Shown here one piece after another: positions 28,601-36,646 of a stretch of 64,000 nt of DNA. Source of the DNA: Aquisphaera insulae (GTDB lineage Bacteria; Planctomycetota; Planctomycetia; Isosphaerales; Isosphaeraceae). Positions within the stretch are counted from its first letter, which is position 1. Each line of letters opens with the position of its first letter. The DNA is taken from contig NZ_JAALJH010000002.1 of the NCBI RefSeq assembly GCF_011064615.1, forward strand, positions 124,001 through 188,000, written 5' to 3'. The notes under the pieces are model-generated. The model was not told the DNA's origin. It saw nothing but the letters and a program-made list of their open reading frames with translations, and searched no databases. The translations under genes were made by a program, and so were the position numbers.

Positions 28601-29710
28601 GGCCTGATCGAGGGCAACAACCTGTTCCAGGTCGTCTGGCTCTCCGACGACCAGCGCGAGGGCTACCTGGAGCAGATCCAGGAGCTCGCCAGGGCGCGCC
28701 ATCGCCCTCCCGCCACGCCCATCGTCTTCGAGGGCAACCTGCCGGCGATCGCCAGCCGGAACCCGCTCCTCAACCCGCTCATCGAGGCCGACGCCTGGCC
28801 GGAACCCCCGCGCTTCGAATCGGCCTGGCTGGGAGACGCCATCGCCATCAAGGACCCGACCTCCGTCGTCTTCCGGCCCCAGAGCGGGAGCAACCTCCTG
28901 ATCGTCGGCCAGGCGGACGAGGCGGCCCTCGCCATGTTCCTGATGGCCGCGATCAGCATCGCCGCCCAGCACCCGCCCCGACGCAGGGACGGCCTCCGCA
29001 TGTACCTGCTCGACGGCAGCCCCGTCGATTCCTCCCTCTCCGGCCGCCTCGGCAAGCTCGAGCAGCTCCTGCCACACGCGGTCAAGAACGTCACGGCCCG
29101 CGAGCTCCCCGCGGTGATGGCCGACGTCGCCGCGGAGGTCGAGCGCCGTCGCGACGCGGACGCAGAGGGCCTGGCCCCGATCTATTTCTTCATCTACGAC
29201 ATCCAGCGGTTCCGCGACCTCCGCAAGGGGGACGACGATTACGGATTCTCTTCGAGCTTCGGCGAGGACAAGCCGGCCTCGCCGTCGAAGTCCTTCGGCA
29301 CGATCCTCAAGGACGGCCCGGCGGTCGGCGTGCATACGATCGTCTGGTGCGACAGCGTGAACAACCTGAACCGGACCTTCGATCGCACCGGCCTCCGCGA
29401 GTTCGAGCTCCGCGTCCTCTTCCAGATGAGCGCTAACGACAGCAGCTCGCTCATCGATTCGCCGGCCGCCGGCAAGATCGGCCCCAACCGCGCCCTCTTC
29501 TTCAGCGAGGAGGAGAACAAGCTCGAGAAGTTCCGTCCTTACGGCCTCCCCGACCCGAAATGGCTGGCGCACGTCACCGACCGCTTCCGGTCCCGCCCGG
29601 CGCCGAACGAGCCCGCGGGCGACGGCCGGGGCAACGGCCATGACGGCGACGGCAACGCCCTGGCGTCGGCCCCGACGCCCGAAGAGGTCGGACCTTCCTC
29701 CGCACCCTGA
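25652..29710 (+). CDS. Membrane-anchored FtsK/SpoIIIE-type ATPase (EssC-like)
   Basis: The 1352-residue motor has, in order, a long charged coiled coil (about 1-170), a Pro/Ala linker, two adjacent transmembrane segments (about 232-250 and 255-278), a second coiled coil (about 285-430), then three FtsK-like modules. Module 1 has a degenerate P-loop (GDAGKEES at about 516-523). Module 2 has a complete Walker A, GKTGSGKST at 781-789, and Walker B, LFIVDE ending at Asp889-Glu890. Module 3 has LIVGQADEAA at about 1083 in place of a P-loop. Two transmembrane helices followed by three tandem ATPase modules is the layout of EssC/EccC motors of type VII secretion, but the N-terminal FHA domains of EssC are absent. 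The tail is Gly/Asp/Asn-rich. The gene ends 12 bases from a convergent reductase gene. Confidence 0.88.
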   Translation: MPESPLVRKEIDALKGLEALVAARAKSEAETELVFRRRREREEQEHLAASQARTSRYKAERAELESQYHKVRQGILKAAERESQAIQAEYDQALSTIDGRLKSERARAKKAMEETGWQALAMYEAARDGAKKTRKADEESLAQSRADFESIQGPALTILDRYRKLAGPGPQASADAAPATETPPTPPADINATDPGEKTKLMTLQDAIRSADEELTAVEKMALASFLRPQNFFWPFLLLGIVAALGVALGLDAGWTAGAIAGVAAALLTGVGSYLGLFKVGRRRLARHYFPLKQAIEDSERLLDQTKEWVKGDYERRLREAEETRERDVKKARADAGQRIQEAEAKHQQDRANADTAFPARIDASAAKRDADLKAADEHYPPRLRALDEAYESDAAHLKDTHDQARAETTRDYDQAWARLVRDWTEGLAHAGDLAAEVNDESARRFMDWKNIPVESWVPPKEVPPALPFGRFAIDLSDFPKGVPTDPRLKDAGPTRLDLPALIPFPIRSSVLIKSGDAGKEESIKLLQALMLRFLTSVPPGKVRFTIFDPVGLGENFAAFMHLADYHELLVTSRIWTETPHIEQRLTDLQQHMENVIQKYLRNEFETIEEYNAFAGEVAEPFRVLVAANFPASFNESAARRLGSIVSTGARCGVYALILMDPRAQVPTGCNLKELEANCVNVNWKDGRLSWRDPDFGRFPLQLDAPPDPGTFSQILHVVGEKARDANRVEVPFDFIAPPPDAYWTSDSRGGVDVPLGRAGATKLQSMALGKGTSQHALIAGKTGSGKSTLLHALITNGALRYSPDDLELYLIDFKKGVEFKVYAALELPHAKVIAVESEREFGLSVLQRLDLELKRRGDLYRDAGVQDLRGYRDARPGSPMPRILFIVDEFQEFFVEDDKISQEVSLLLDRLVRQGRAFGMHVILGSQTLGGAYSLARATLGQMAVRVALQCSEADAHLILSEDNTAARLLTRPGEAIYNDANGLIEGNNLFQVVWLSDDQREGYLEQIQELARARHRPPATPIVFEGNLPAIASRNPLLNPLIEADAWPEPPRFESAWLGDAIAIKDPTSVVFRPQSGSNLLIVGQADEAALAMFLMAAISIAAQHPPRRRDGLRMYLLDGSPVDSSLSGRLGKLEQLLPHAVKNVTARELPAVMADVAAEVERRRDADAEGLAPIYFFIYDIQRFRDLRKGDDDYGFSSSFGEDKPASPSKSFGTILKDGPAVGVHTIVWCDSVNNLNRTFDRTGLREFELRVLFQMSANDSSSLIDSPAAGKIGPNRALFFSEEENKLEKFRPYGLPDPKWLAHVTDRFRSRPAPNEPAGDGRGNGHDGDGNALASAPTPEEVGPSSAP

Positions 29711-29722
29711 TGACTCGTGCCA

Positions 29723-30703
29723 TCAGGCGGCCGTGAGCAGTCTCCAGACCTCGGTCGAACGCTCCCACCGACGCGCCGATACCGCCTCGACCAGCCTGAT
29801 CGCCGCCTCGTTGAGGGGGCACGGCATCCCCGCCCGGCGGGCCAGGCGAACGAGGTGGCCGTTGTAGTTGTCGATCTCGGTCGGCCCGCGGCCGATGTCG
29901 CCGGCCATCGAGCAATAGGTCCCCCGGAGCGAACGCTCGAAGAACGGGGCCAGCGCGGTCGCCAGCCAGCGATGGCGGAGGATCCGCGCCACCGTCGCCG
30001 GCTCCAGGGGGCCGACACGGCCCAGTCGGATGCGCGCGGCGGTGAGGATTCGCCAGTTCTCGTCGAGCAGGTTGAAGAAGGGTCGCCGCGCCGCAGGGTT
30101 GGAGAGGATCTGCCCGTTGTCGACGCCCGCCGCCGCCGCGACCGGCGCGATCGCGGCATTGTACATGAGCTTGGCGTACTTGAATGGCTCGATCTCGTCG
30201 ACCTCGATCGACCGGAAGAGGGTGCTGCGCTTCAGAAGATCGAGGATCGCCGGCCGCGGCGATAAGGGGCCGTCCACACACCGCCGGCCGATGTGCAGGT
30301 CGCCGCGCCGGGTGATCCGGACCGACGGACGCCCCGGCTCGCACTCGGACACGAACGAGGCGATCCCCTCGAATCCGTGGCCGAGCCCCGCCAAGGTGGG
30401 ATCGAAGCCGTTCTGGATCGGGATCAGGACGGCGTGCTTCGGGAGCCGCGCGAGGACCTCGGCGTTGTCGTAGCACTTGGTGCAGAGCAGGATCGTCGAG
30501 CCGGCCCGGGGATGCCAGTCGCGGAAGTCGACGAATCGTGCGGGCCGGGGTGGATGCCCCCGCACGCGAAGATGATCCCTGCGCCCCGCGGCGACCTTGG
30601 CGGGGTCGGATTCGACGATCGTCGGATTTTCGCCAGCTCCAAGGAGCGCATGGGCCACCGCGCAGCCGATGCCGCCGGCCCCGACAACGGAAACCTCGTC
30701 CAT
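29723..30703 (-). CDS. ApbA/PanE-type 2-dehydropantoate 2-reductase family protein
   Basis: NAD(P)H-dependent reductase-like protein of 326 residues. The N-terminal Rossmann motif VVGAGGIGCAVAHALL is at residues 6-21. The family lysine follows in LLCTKCYDN (about 76-84), then PIQNGF (about 98-103) and a C-terminal helical domain with KYAKLMYNAAIAP-like sequence (FKYAKLMYNAA at about 165). The start is ATG 30703, preceded by AAAGGACGAG; a 21-codon upstream extension is discarded. True PanE makes pantoate for coenzyme A, but the family includes other reductases and this member lacks a pantothenate neighbourhood. Confidence 0.82.
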   Translation of the reverse strand: MDEVSVVGAGGIGCAVAHALLGAGENPTIVESDPAKVAAGRRDHLRVRGHPPRPARFVDFRDWHPRAGSTILLCTKCYDNAEVLARLPKHAVLIPIQNGFDPTLAGLGHGFEGIASFVSECEPGRPSVRITRRGDLHIGRRCVDGPLSPRPAILDLLKRSTLFRSIEVDEIEPFKYAKLMYNAAIAPVAAAAGVDNGQILSNPAARRPFFNLLDENWRILTAARIRLGRVGPLEPATVARILRHRWLATALAPFFERSLRGTYCSMAGDIGRGPTEIDNYNGHLVRLARRAGMPCPLNEAAIRLVEAVSARRWERSTEVWRLLTAA

Positions 30704-30759
30704 GATGTCTCGTCCTTTCGCGGACAGATTCGCGATCGTAGCGCAGGCGAGTCGATCCG

Positions 30760-31992
30760 TCAACATCGAGAGATTCCGATCGATCCTCGCGCGAGCCGGC
30801 GGGCGAGGATCGCCAGCGCCTTGCCGGCTCCGCCGGACAGGATGACGGTCGCGGGCGTCGGGCCCGGGGGGCGAAGGCGAGACCGCAGATCCTCGGGCGT
30901 GACCTTGAGGCCGCGCACCTTGATCTCGAGCGGGCCCAGGCCCTCGGTCGCGATCGCCCGCCTCAATTGCTTGATATCGAATGGGAGGACGCTTCGGACC
31001 TCGAATGCGGCGAGGAACGGACTCTCCACGAGCCGGTCGCTCGTCAGGTAGTCGACGTCCGCGGCGATCCGCCTCAACCCGCGGGCCGCGGCGAATCCAT
31101 CAAGGAGCCCTGAACGCAGGATCGCAGGGTCCGGATCAAAGACGTGCGATCCGATCGGCCCGACCGGGACCGTTGCCCGTGCGTCCGCGTCTCGATCCGT
31201 CCAGGTGGCACCCTCGGGGAGCCGGGTCGCGCGTCGGCGGCAGGTCGCGGCGGCACCGTACCAGACGGTCGCCTCCTTGCACTCGCCGTCCAGGCTGATC
31301 AGCTCGATCTCGACGCCGCGCTCGGGGAAGGCCGCGGCGAAGTCGCTGGCCGGGCCCAGCTTGATCGCTCCGGCGGGCGTCGACGCCACCAGGCGGCGGA
31401 GGAAGTCGACGGAAGGGACGTAATCCGCCACGGCTCGCGCGCGACCCGTCCCCGCGCGGCGGTCGGGATCGACGTGGACCCAGGACGCAGCGGGGATGGG
31501 GAAGGACTCGGCCCTCGATCGGCAGACGAGGATCCGGTCCGATCGCTCGAGGGCGATCGCATTCCAGGCGAGCCGACGGCAGCGGTCCTGGGACAGGTCG
31601 ACGGCCAGGACGCGGCCGCGCTCGGCGAGGGCGATCGTGTCCCCGCCGAGGCCCGCGCACAGGTCCACGGCAAGCTGGCCCTCGAAGCGCCGGGCCTTGT
31701 GACGGGCGACGGCCTGCGACGTGGCCTGTTCCAGGCCAACCGCGTCGAGCCAGAGCCGGTCCGCGGCCGGGAACTTGCCGATGGCCTTCGCTCGGGCCGC
31801 GGCGATCCTCAGGGCCGCGGCGACCATGTCCGCCGGGGCAAGCTTGCGGAGCCGCGCGATCTCGGCCGGGGTGGGCTGAGGGCCGGGGACCATTTCCAGG
31901 AGTTCGCGGCCGGCCTGGGTTGTCAGCACCCGGTACTCGGCCTCGACGGGAATCGAGGTCGAGTCGATTGGCCCGGTTTCGTAGAATGTCAT
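30760..31992 (-). CDS. Class I SAM-dependent methyltransferase with THUMP-like C-terminal domain
   Basis: The 410-residue protein has a helical N-terminal region (about 1-95), a class I methyltransferase core with SAM motif I (VDLCAGLGGDTIALAE, about 108-123), an acidic strand ending in VLAVDLSQDR (about 127-136) and HVDPDRRAGTGRAR (about 173-186), and a C-terminal THUMP-like domain (PLEIKVRGLKVTPEDLR near the end). The target is probably a nucleic acid, as in related RNA methyltransferases, but this is not proven. ATG 31992 is used; ATG 32052 is also in frame but lies inside the divergent dus gene. The neighbour dus also modifies RNA. Confidence 0.78.
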   Translation of the reverse strand: MTFYETGPIDSTSIPVEAEYRVLTTQAGRELLEMVPGPQPTPAEIARLRKLAPADMVAAALRIAAARAKAIGKFPAADRLWLDAVGLEQATSQAVARHKARRFEGQLAVDLCAGLGGDTIALAERGRVLAVDLSQDRCRRLAWNAIALERSDRILVCRSRAESFPIPAASWVHVDPDRRAGTGRARAVADYVPSVDFLRRLVASTPAGAIKLGPASDFAAAFPERGVEIELISLDGECKEATVWYGAAATCRRRATRLPEGATWTDRDADARATVPVGPIGSHVFDPDPAILRSGLLDGFAAARGLRRIAADVDYLTSDRLVESPFLAAFEVRSVLPFDIKQLRRAIATEGLGPLEIKVRGLKVTPEDLRSRLRPPGPTPATVILSGGAGKALAILARRLARGSIGISRC

Positions 31993-32024
31993 GCCCGCTT
32001 CGCAACCGGTTGAAGGAGAGCCTC

Positions 32025-33125
32025 TTGCCGCAAACAGACCGCGAGGAGTCATTGTATCCCGCTGTTCCCGCCGGGGTGAGCGGGGCGTTCGAGATCGGCG
32101 GCACGCGGATCCCGTCCCGCTTCTGCCTGGCCCCGATGGCCGGCTACACGAGCCTGGCCTTCCGGCTGGCCGTGCGTGGGCTCGGCGGACTGGGGCTGGC
32201 GACGACCGACCTGGTGAACGCCCGGTCGCTCCTCGAGAAGACTCGCCGGGCGCTCGAGCTGGCCGAGACCTGCGACGAGGATCGGCCGCTCGCCATCCAG
32301 CTCTACGGCCATGTCACCTCCGAGATGGAGCGGGCCGCCCGCTGGGTGGAAGGGCAGGGGGCCACGGCCGTGGACATCAACATGGGCTGCCCCGTGCGGA
32401 AGGTCGTCCGCAGCGGCGGCGGTTCCGCCCTGATGTGCGAGGCCGATCGGGCGACCGACCTCGTCGCCGCGATGGTCCGCGCCGTGTCGATCCCGGTGAC
32501 CGTCAAGATGCGGCTCGGCTGGGACGACCAGTCGATCACCGCGCCATCGCTGGCCCGCCAGTTCGAGCAGGTCGGAGCCGCGGCGGTGATCGTCCACGGC
32601 CGGACCCGGCAGCAGGGCTTCGGCGGCAAGGTCAATCGCGACGGCCTTCGCGCCGTGGTCGAGGCGGTGGAGTCGATGCCGATCATCGCCAACGGCGACG
32701 TCCGGACGATCGCCGACGCGGCGGCCATGTTCGAGGAGACCGGCTGCGCGGCGATCTCGATCGGCCGCGGGGCCCTCGCCAATCCCTTCTTCTTCCGCCA
32801 GCTCGAGAGCTGGTCGCGGACCGGCTCCCCCGGCCCCGTGCCGTCGTTCGAGGAGCGGGTGGATTTCATGGCCGAGCACTTCCACGCCCTGCTCGCCCGC
32901 CGCGGCGAGTTCTACGCCTGCCTCCAGTTCCGCAAGATCCTCAAGTGGTATTATCATTTCACCCGAATGCCCAAGGCATTTTATCTGCGCCTGATCAATC
33001 TTTCGAGCAGTGCTCACTTCGACGAGACCGTGGCGATGATCCGCGAGGCCGGTCCGACCGGGAGCTTGCCGGGGCATTTCGAGGCCCACATCCCGGTGCC
33101 GTCGGGGCCGATTGATAAGTGGTGA
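32025..33125 (+). CDS. dus: tRNA-dihydrouridine synthase
   Basis: FMN-dependent enzyme that reduces uridines in the D-loop of tRNA; 366 residues. The TTG start at 32025 is chosen because AAGGAG precedes it by six bases; no ATG is suitably placed. Motifs are LAPMAGYTSLAFR (about 27-39), INMGCPVRKVVRSGGGSALM (catalytic Cys at about 120), the TVKMRLGWDD block, IVHGRTRQQ (about 185) and NGDVRTIADA (about 221-230), all DusB-like. The C-terminal helical domain contains the KWYYHFTRMPK segment. It diverges from the methyltransferase gene, their starts being only 32 bases apart. Confidence 0.93.
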   Translation: MPQTDREESLYPAVPAGVSGAFEIGGTRIPSRFCLAPMAGYTSLAFRLAVRGLGGLGLATTDLVNARSLLEKTRRALELAETCDEDRPLAIQLYGHVTSEMERAARWVEGQGATAVDINMGCPVRKVVRSGGGSALMCEADRATDLVAAMVRAVSIPVTVKMRLGWDDQSITAPSLARQFEQVGAAAVIVHGRTRQQGFGGKVNRDGLRAVVEAVESMPIIANGDVRTIADAAAMFEETGCAAISIGRGALANPFFFRQLESWSRTGSPGPVPSFEERVDFMAEHFHALLARRGEFYACLQFRKILKWYYHFTRMPKAFYLRLINLSSSAHFDETVAMIREAGPTGSLPGHFEAHIPVPSGPIDKW

Positions 33126-33239
33126 ATCGCTCGGGAAGGAAGGACGAGTCCTGCCCGGGTGTCGGGTAGAATGAACTGGTGCGAGAACCCGGGCGATCAT
33201 GAACGTGACGCAGTCCTGACCCGGGAGGAGGAAGAGGGG

Positions 33240-33500
33240 ATGGTGCGTGCCAGAGTGCAAGACGGGGTTTTTGTACCCATGGATCCGATCCCGGTGGATT
33301 GGACCGATGGCCATGAGGTCGTGGTCGAGGATGCTGACCGCGACAGGGCTCAGAGCGTAGAGTCCTGGATTCGGGAATTCGATGCGATGGGACCTGCCGA
33401 GTATGAGCCGGGAGAGTGGGAGCAGGTCCAGGAAATCTTGAGAGAGGCCGATGAGCAGTCGAAATCCTACGTCCGCCGAGAGAGGGGCTTGGAGTGGTGA
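33240..33500 (+). CDS. AF2212-type antitoxin
   Basis: The 86-residue product starts MVRARVQDGVFVPMDPIPV, which matches the pattern of the small DUF104/AF2212 antitoxin domain (short strand, G-V-F-x-P, then a hydrophobic strand). The rest is acidic and helical, a typical toxin-binding tail. ATG 33240 follows a purine-rich GAGGAGGAAGAGGGG run. The residues immediately downstream, in the same frame, encode the C-terminal half of a PIN-domain toxin, so this is the surviving antitoxin of a VapBC-type module whose toxin is truncated. Confidence 0.68.
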   Translation: MVRARVQDGVFVPMDPIPVDWTDGHEVVVEDADRDRAQSVESWIREFDAMGPAEYEPGEWEQVQEILREADEQSKSYVRRERGLEW

Positions 33501-33503
33501 AAC

Positions 33504-33719
33504 GCTCTCTCTGAGATCATTCGTGTCTGGCCATTGACCGACGACCTGCCTGGAATCTATGCCGCCCTCTTCCATGAACTTCGCGCCAAGGGACGCATCT
33601 TGTCGCAGGTTGACCTGATCCTAGCCAGCCTCGCCCTGTCGTTGAACGCGACCCTCCTCACCTCCGATCGTGATTTCGAGGCCGTTTCCGGACTTCGGAT
33701 CGAGAACTGGATCGCTTGA
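33504..33719 (+). pseudogene. VapC (PIN-domain) toxin remnant, N-terminal half missing
   Basis: Reading on in the antitoxin frame after its TGA gives A-L-S-E-I-I-R-V-W-P-L-T-D-D and then a sequence ending LRAKGRILSQVDLILASLAL...[19 protein letters not shown]. That is the C-terminal half of a PIN nuclease, including the Asp of the D-L-x-x-A motif, the T-x-D-x-D-F motif and the terminal G-L-x-x-x-N-W. The N-terminal half with the first catalytic Asp and the start codon is absent; the only start is a TTG at 33534. The region follows the antitoxin stop directly, as if an internal in-frame deletion had removed about 60 codons. The fragment should be inactive as an RNase. Confidence 0.72.
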
Positions 33720-33858
33720 GGTCTCGCCGTCCCACGGCTTGAACAGGCCGGAGCGGGCTCGTAAGATGCCAGGTATCACCCCTGTCGTGGCCCGTCCGTC
33801 GGGCGGGAACCGTGCGACCTCTCCGCGACCTGCCTCCGCGAGCGAAAGGACCGTGCCC

Positions 33859-35334
33859 ATGGCCACCGTGACGAAGCCGAGGAAGAAGGCGGCGCATTCG
33901 TTCCAGACGAAGCTCTTGATCGACGGCAAGTTCCGCGACAGCAAGAGCGGCAAGACGTTCGCCACGGTCAACCCGGCCACCGAGGAGCTCATCGCCGAGG
34001 TCTCCGAGGGCGATGCGGCCGACATCGACCTCGCGGTCAAGGCGGCGCGGAAGGCCTTCGACGAGGGCCCCTGGCGGAAGATGGACGCCCGCGATCGCGG
34101 CCGGCTGATCGGCAAGCTCGCGGACCTGATCGAGACGCACATCGACGAGCTGTCCGAGCTCGAGACCCTGGACAACGGCAAGCCGATCGCCGAGAGCCGC
34201 CACGGCGACCTGCCGCTGGTCGTCGACTGCCTCCGCTACTACGCCGGCTGGGCGGACAAGATCCACGGCCAGACGATCCCGATCCGCGGCAATTACTTCT
34301 GCTACTCGCGGAAGGAGCCCGTGGGGGTGGTCGGCCAGATCATCCCCTGGAACTTCCCCATGCTGATGGTCGCCTGGAAGTGGGGCCCGGCGCTGGCCGC
34401 CGGCTGCACGATCGTCCTCAAGCCGGCGGAACAGACGCCGCTGACGGCGCTCCGGATGGGCGAGCTCGCCATGGAGGCCGGATTCCCCGCGGGGGTGATT
34501 AACATCGTGCCGGGCTTCGGCGAGACCGCCGGCGCGCCGCTCGTCGCGCACAAGGGCGTCGACAAGATCGCCTTCACGGGCGAGAGCAGCACCGGCAAGC
34601 TGATCATGAAGAACGCGGCCGACTCGATGAAGCGGGTGACGCTCGAGCTGGGCGGCAAGAGCCCCAACATCGTCTTCGCGGACGCCGACCTGGACGCCGC
34701 CGTCGACGGCGCGATGCTCGGCCTTTTCCTCAACCAGGGGCAGTGCTGCTGCGCAGGCAGCCGGCTCCTGGTCCAGGACAAGATCTATGACGAGATGGTC
34801 GAGCGGCTCGCCGACAAGGCCAGCCGGAGGACGCTCGGCGATCCGTTCGACACCAAGACGGAGCAGGGGCCGCAGATCGACGAGGCCCAGTTCAAGAAGA
34901 TCCTCCATTACATCGACAAGGGGAAGGAGCAGGGGGCCCGCTGCGTGGCCGGCGGCGAGCGGTTCGGCACCAAGGGATACTTCATCAGGCCCACGGTCTT
35001 CGCCGACGTGAAGGACGACATGGCCATCGCCACCGATGAGATCTTCGGGCCCGTGATGCAGGTGCTGAAGTTCAAGGACGTCGACGAGGTCCTGCATCGG
35101 GCCAACTCGACCGACTACGGCCTGGCCGCGGCCGTCTGGACCCGCGACATCGCCCGGGCGCATGCCATCGCGGAGCGCATCCGCGCGGGGACCGTCTGGG
35201 TCAACTGCTACGACGTCTTCGACGCGGCGGCCCCCTTCGGCGGCTTCAAGACCAGCGGCATCGGCCGCGAGCTCGGCGAGAAGGCCCTGGACAACTACCT
35301 CGAGCACAAGACCGTCACCGTCTCGTTGGACTGA
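33859..35334 (+). CDS. NAD(P)-dependent aldehyde dehydrogenase
   Basis: Oxidises an aldehyde to a carboxylic acid; 491 residues, the standard family length. The catalytic Cys is Cys297 in [11 protein letters not shown] (middle of the three), the general base is Glu263 in LELGGKSPN, and the cofactor loop is PWNFPMLM plus [10 protein letters not shown] and FTGESSTGK. It resembles the ALDH1/2 branch (retinal or acetaldehyde type). ATG 33859 has an AAAGGA site, and a long upstream open frame is ignored. It lies 140 bases after the toxin remnant, and an 11-bp hairpin follows the gene. Confidence 0.94.
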   Translation: MATVTKPRKKAAHSFQTKLLIDGKFRDSKSGKTFATVNPATEELIAEVSEGDAADIDLAVKAARKAFDEGPWRKMDARDRGRLIGKLADLIETHIDELSELETLDNGKPIAESRHGDLPLVVDCLRYYAGWADKIHGQTIPIRGNYFCYSRKEPVGVVGQIIPWNFPMLMVAWKWGPALAAGCTIVLKPAEQTPLTALRMGELAMEAGFPAGVINIVPGFGETAGAPLVAHKGVDKIAFTGESSTGKLIMKNAADSMKRVTLELGGKSPNIVFADADLDAAVDGAMLGLFLNQGQCCCAGSRLLVQDKIYDEMVERLADKASRRTLGDPFDTKTEQGPQIDEAQFKKILHYIDKGKEQGARCVAGGERFGTKGYFIRPTVFADVKDDMAIATDEIFGPVMQVLKFKDVDEVLHRANSTDYGLAAAVWTRDIARAHAIAERIRAGTVWVNCYDVFDAAAPFGGFKTSGIGRELGEKALDNYLEHKTVTVSLD

Positions 35335-35359
35335 TCGACGTCCCTCGAGTTCCGTGGAT

Positions 35360-35394
35360 GGGCCGGGTCGTTCGTGCCCCGAGCGATCCGGCCC
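35360..35394. terminator. Hairpin between aldehyde dehydrogenase and mgtC
   Basis: GGGCCGGGTCG (35360-35370) pairs with CGATCCGGCCC (35384-35394), an 11-bp stem with one G-U pair and a 13-base loop. It starts 26 bases after the stop codon of the dehydrogenase. There is no T-run, so it may be a weak terminator or a leader structure of mgtC. It covers an alternative GTG start (35374) for mgtC, which argues for the later ATG. Confidence 0.4.
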
Positions 35395-35442
35395 GTCGCC
35401 TCGCCCGACGACGGGCGACCCATCTCGTCGAGCCTTTCAAGC

Positions 35443-36147
35443 ATGCCCATCAGCCACGTCGAGCTGGCCGCTCGCCTTGCGATGTCGATCCTGCTGGGGG
35501 GCCTGATCGGGCTCGAGCGGGAGTTCCGCGAGCAGGCGGCCGGGCTGCGGACTCACCTGCTCGTCTCGCTGGCGTCGTCGGCGATCATGATCGTCTCCAC
35601 CCAGTTCGTCTTCTTCCAGCACTATCAGGCCAGCAGCCTGATCCACGCCGACGTCGGCCGGATCGCGGCGAACATCGTGGTCGGCATCGGCTTCCTCGGC
35701 GGCGGGGCCATCCTCCACGACGGGATCCGGACCAAGGGGCTGACCACGGCGGCCAGCCTCTGGCTCGTCGCGGCGGTCGGCATGTCCTGCGGGGCGGGGA
35801 TGTACGCACTGGCCCTGCTCACCTCGGGAGGCTCGCTCTTCGCGCTGGTGATCTTGCGGAGGATCGAGGAGCGGCTCAAGAAGGACATCTACCTGCGGAT
35901 CGTCGTCGAGGCCGATGGCGGCGGCAGCCCGGGGCGGTCGCGGATCGAGCGGGCGCTGATCTCGCTCGGGGCCCGCGTCGTGGACACGGAATATGTCCTC
36001 GACCGCGGAGGCGAGCGGTCCAGCTTCACGCTCATGATCCGACTTCCTCGGCGGGACCTCGAGGACGTGGCCATCCGCGCCCTGGAGCAGATGGCCGAGG
36101 TCCGTCGCGTCTCGGTCACGCGGGTCACGGACCTGGGCGTTCACTGA
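35443..36147 (+). CDS. mgtC: MgtC/SapB family membrane protein
   Basis: Inner-membrane protein of 234 residues associated with growth in low Mg2+ and, in pathogens, with intracellular survival. Four transmembrane segments fill about residues 5-145, with the family signature LGGLIGLEREFREQAAGLRTH at about 19-39 (conserved Glu/Arg/Gly) and GIGFLGGGAILHDG at about 78-91. A soluble C-terminal ACT-like domain runs from about 155 to 230. The Shine-Dalgarno is weak at ATG 35443; a GTG start at 35374 would add 23 residues. It converges on mscL with a 21-base gap. Both proteins handle ionic or osmotic stress. Confidence 0.88.
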   Translation: MPISHVELAARLAMSILLGGLIGLEREFREQAAGLRTHLLVSLASSAIMIVSTQFVFFQHYQASSLIHADVGRIAANIVVGIGFLGGGAILHDGIRTKGLTTAASLWLVAAVGMSCGAGMYALALLTSGGSLFALVILRRIEERLKKDIYLRIVVEADGGGSPGRSRIERALISLGARVVDTEYVLDRGGERSSFTLMIRLPRRDLEDVAIRALEQMAEVRRVSVTRVTDLGVH

Positions 36148-36168
36148 GCGGAGTCGGGGCGTTGCAAG

Positions 36169-36612
36169 TCAGGACGCCGCCGACTCATCGACTTGCTGCT
36201 TGAGCAGGTCGCGGATCTCCATCAGGAGCGCCTGATCCTTCGTCGGCGGGGGGGGCGCGGCCTCTTCGACCTTCTTCTCCTTCAGGATCCAGCCCAGGAA
36301 CTTGACGGTGAAGAAGAAGAGGACCCCCGAGACGACGAGGAAGTTGACGAGGTCGCCCAGGAACCGCCCGTAGCGGATCTGCTGGCCCCTGACGACCAGT
36401 TCCCAGTGCTCGTAGTGCCGCTCTCCGGGATGGAGCACGCCGAGGATCGGCATGAGCACATAATCGACAAGGGATTTGATGATGTTCGAGAACGCGCCGC
36501 CGATGATCACGCCGATGGCGAGATCGATCACGTTTCCCTTGAAGGCGAATTCCTTGAACTCGTCGTAGAGGGTCAGGGCATGCCTGGTGGGGTCAAGTTT
36601 CCTCAGGTCCAT
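36169..36612 (-). CDS. mscL: Large-conductance mechanosensitive channel
   Basis: Pore protein that opens under membrane tension to release solutes on hypo-osmotic shock. The 147-residue product has the family N-terminal amphipathic helix (LYDEFKEFAFKGNVIDLAIG, about 16-35), the pore-lining TM1 with IGVIIGGAFSNIIKSLVDYVLM, a periplasmic loop and TM2 (FLVVSGVLFFFTVKFLGWIL, about 92-111), then a cytoplasmic helix. Start ATG 36612 gives the canonical N-terminus. It follows serA on the same strand by 34 bases and may be the distal gene of that operon. Confidence 0.95.
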   Translation of the reverse strand: MDLRKLDPTRHALTLYDEFKEFAFKGNVIDLAIGVIIGGAFSNIIKSLVDYVLMPILGVLHPGERHYEHWELVVRGQQIRYGRFLGDLVNFLVVSGVLFFFTVKFLGWILKEKKVEEAAPPPPTKDQALLMEIRDLLKQQVDESAAS

Positions 36613-36646
36613 GGGCGGCGTGTCCTCGGAGGCGTTGTTGTCGCGA

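Noticed and set aside
27017..29641. 874-residue open frame on the minus strand
   Set aside because: Antisense to the ATPase modules of the FtsK-like gene, whose Walker motifs are real; no ribosome-binding site or domain in the antisense frame.
33159..33239. N-terminal extension of the antitoxin from 33159
   Set aside because: The ATG at 33240 has the ribosome-binding site and matches the antitoxin N-terminus; the upstream residues do not.
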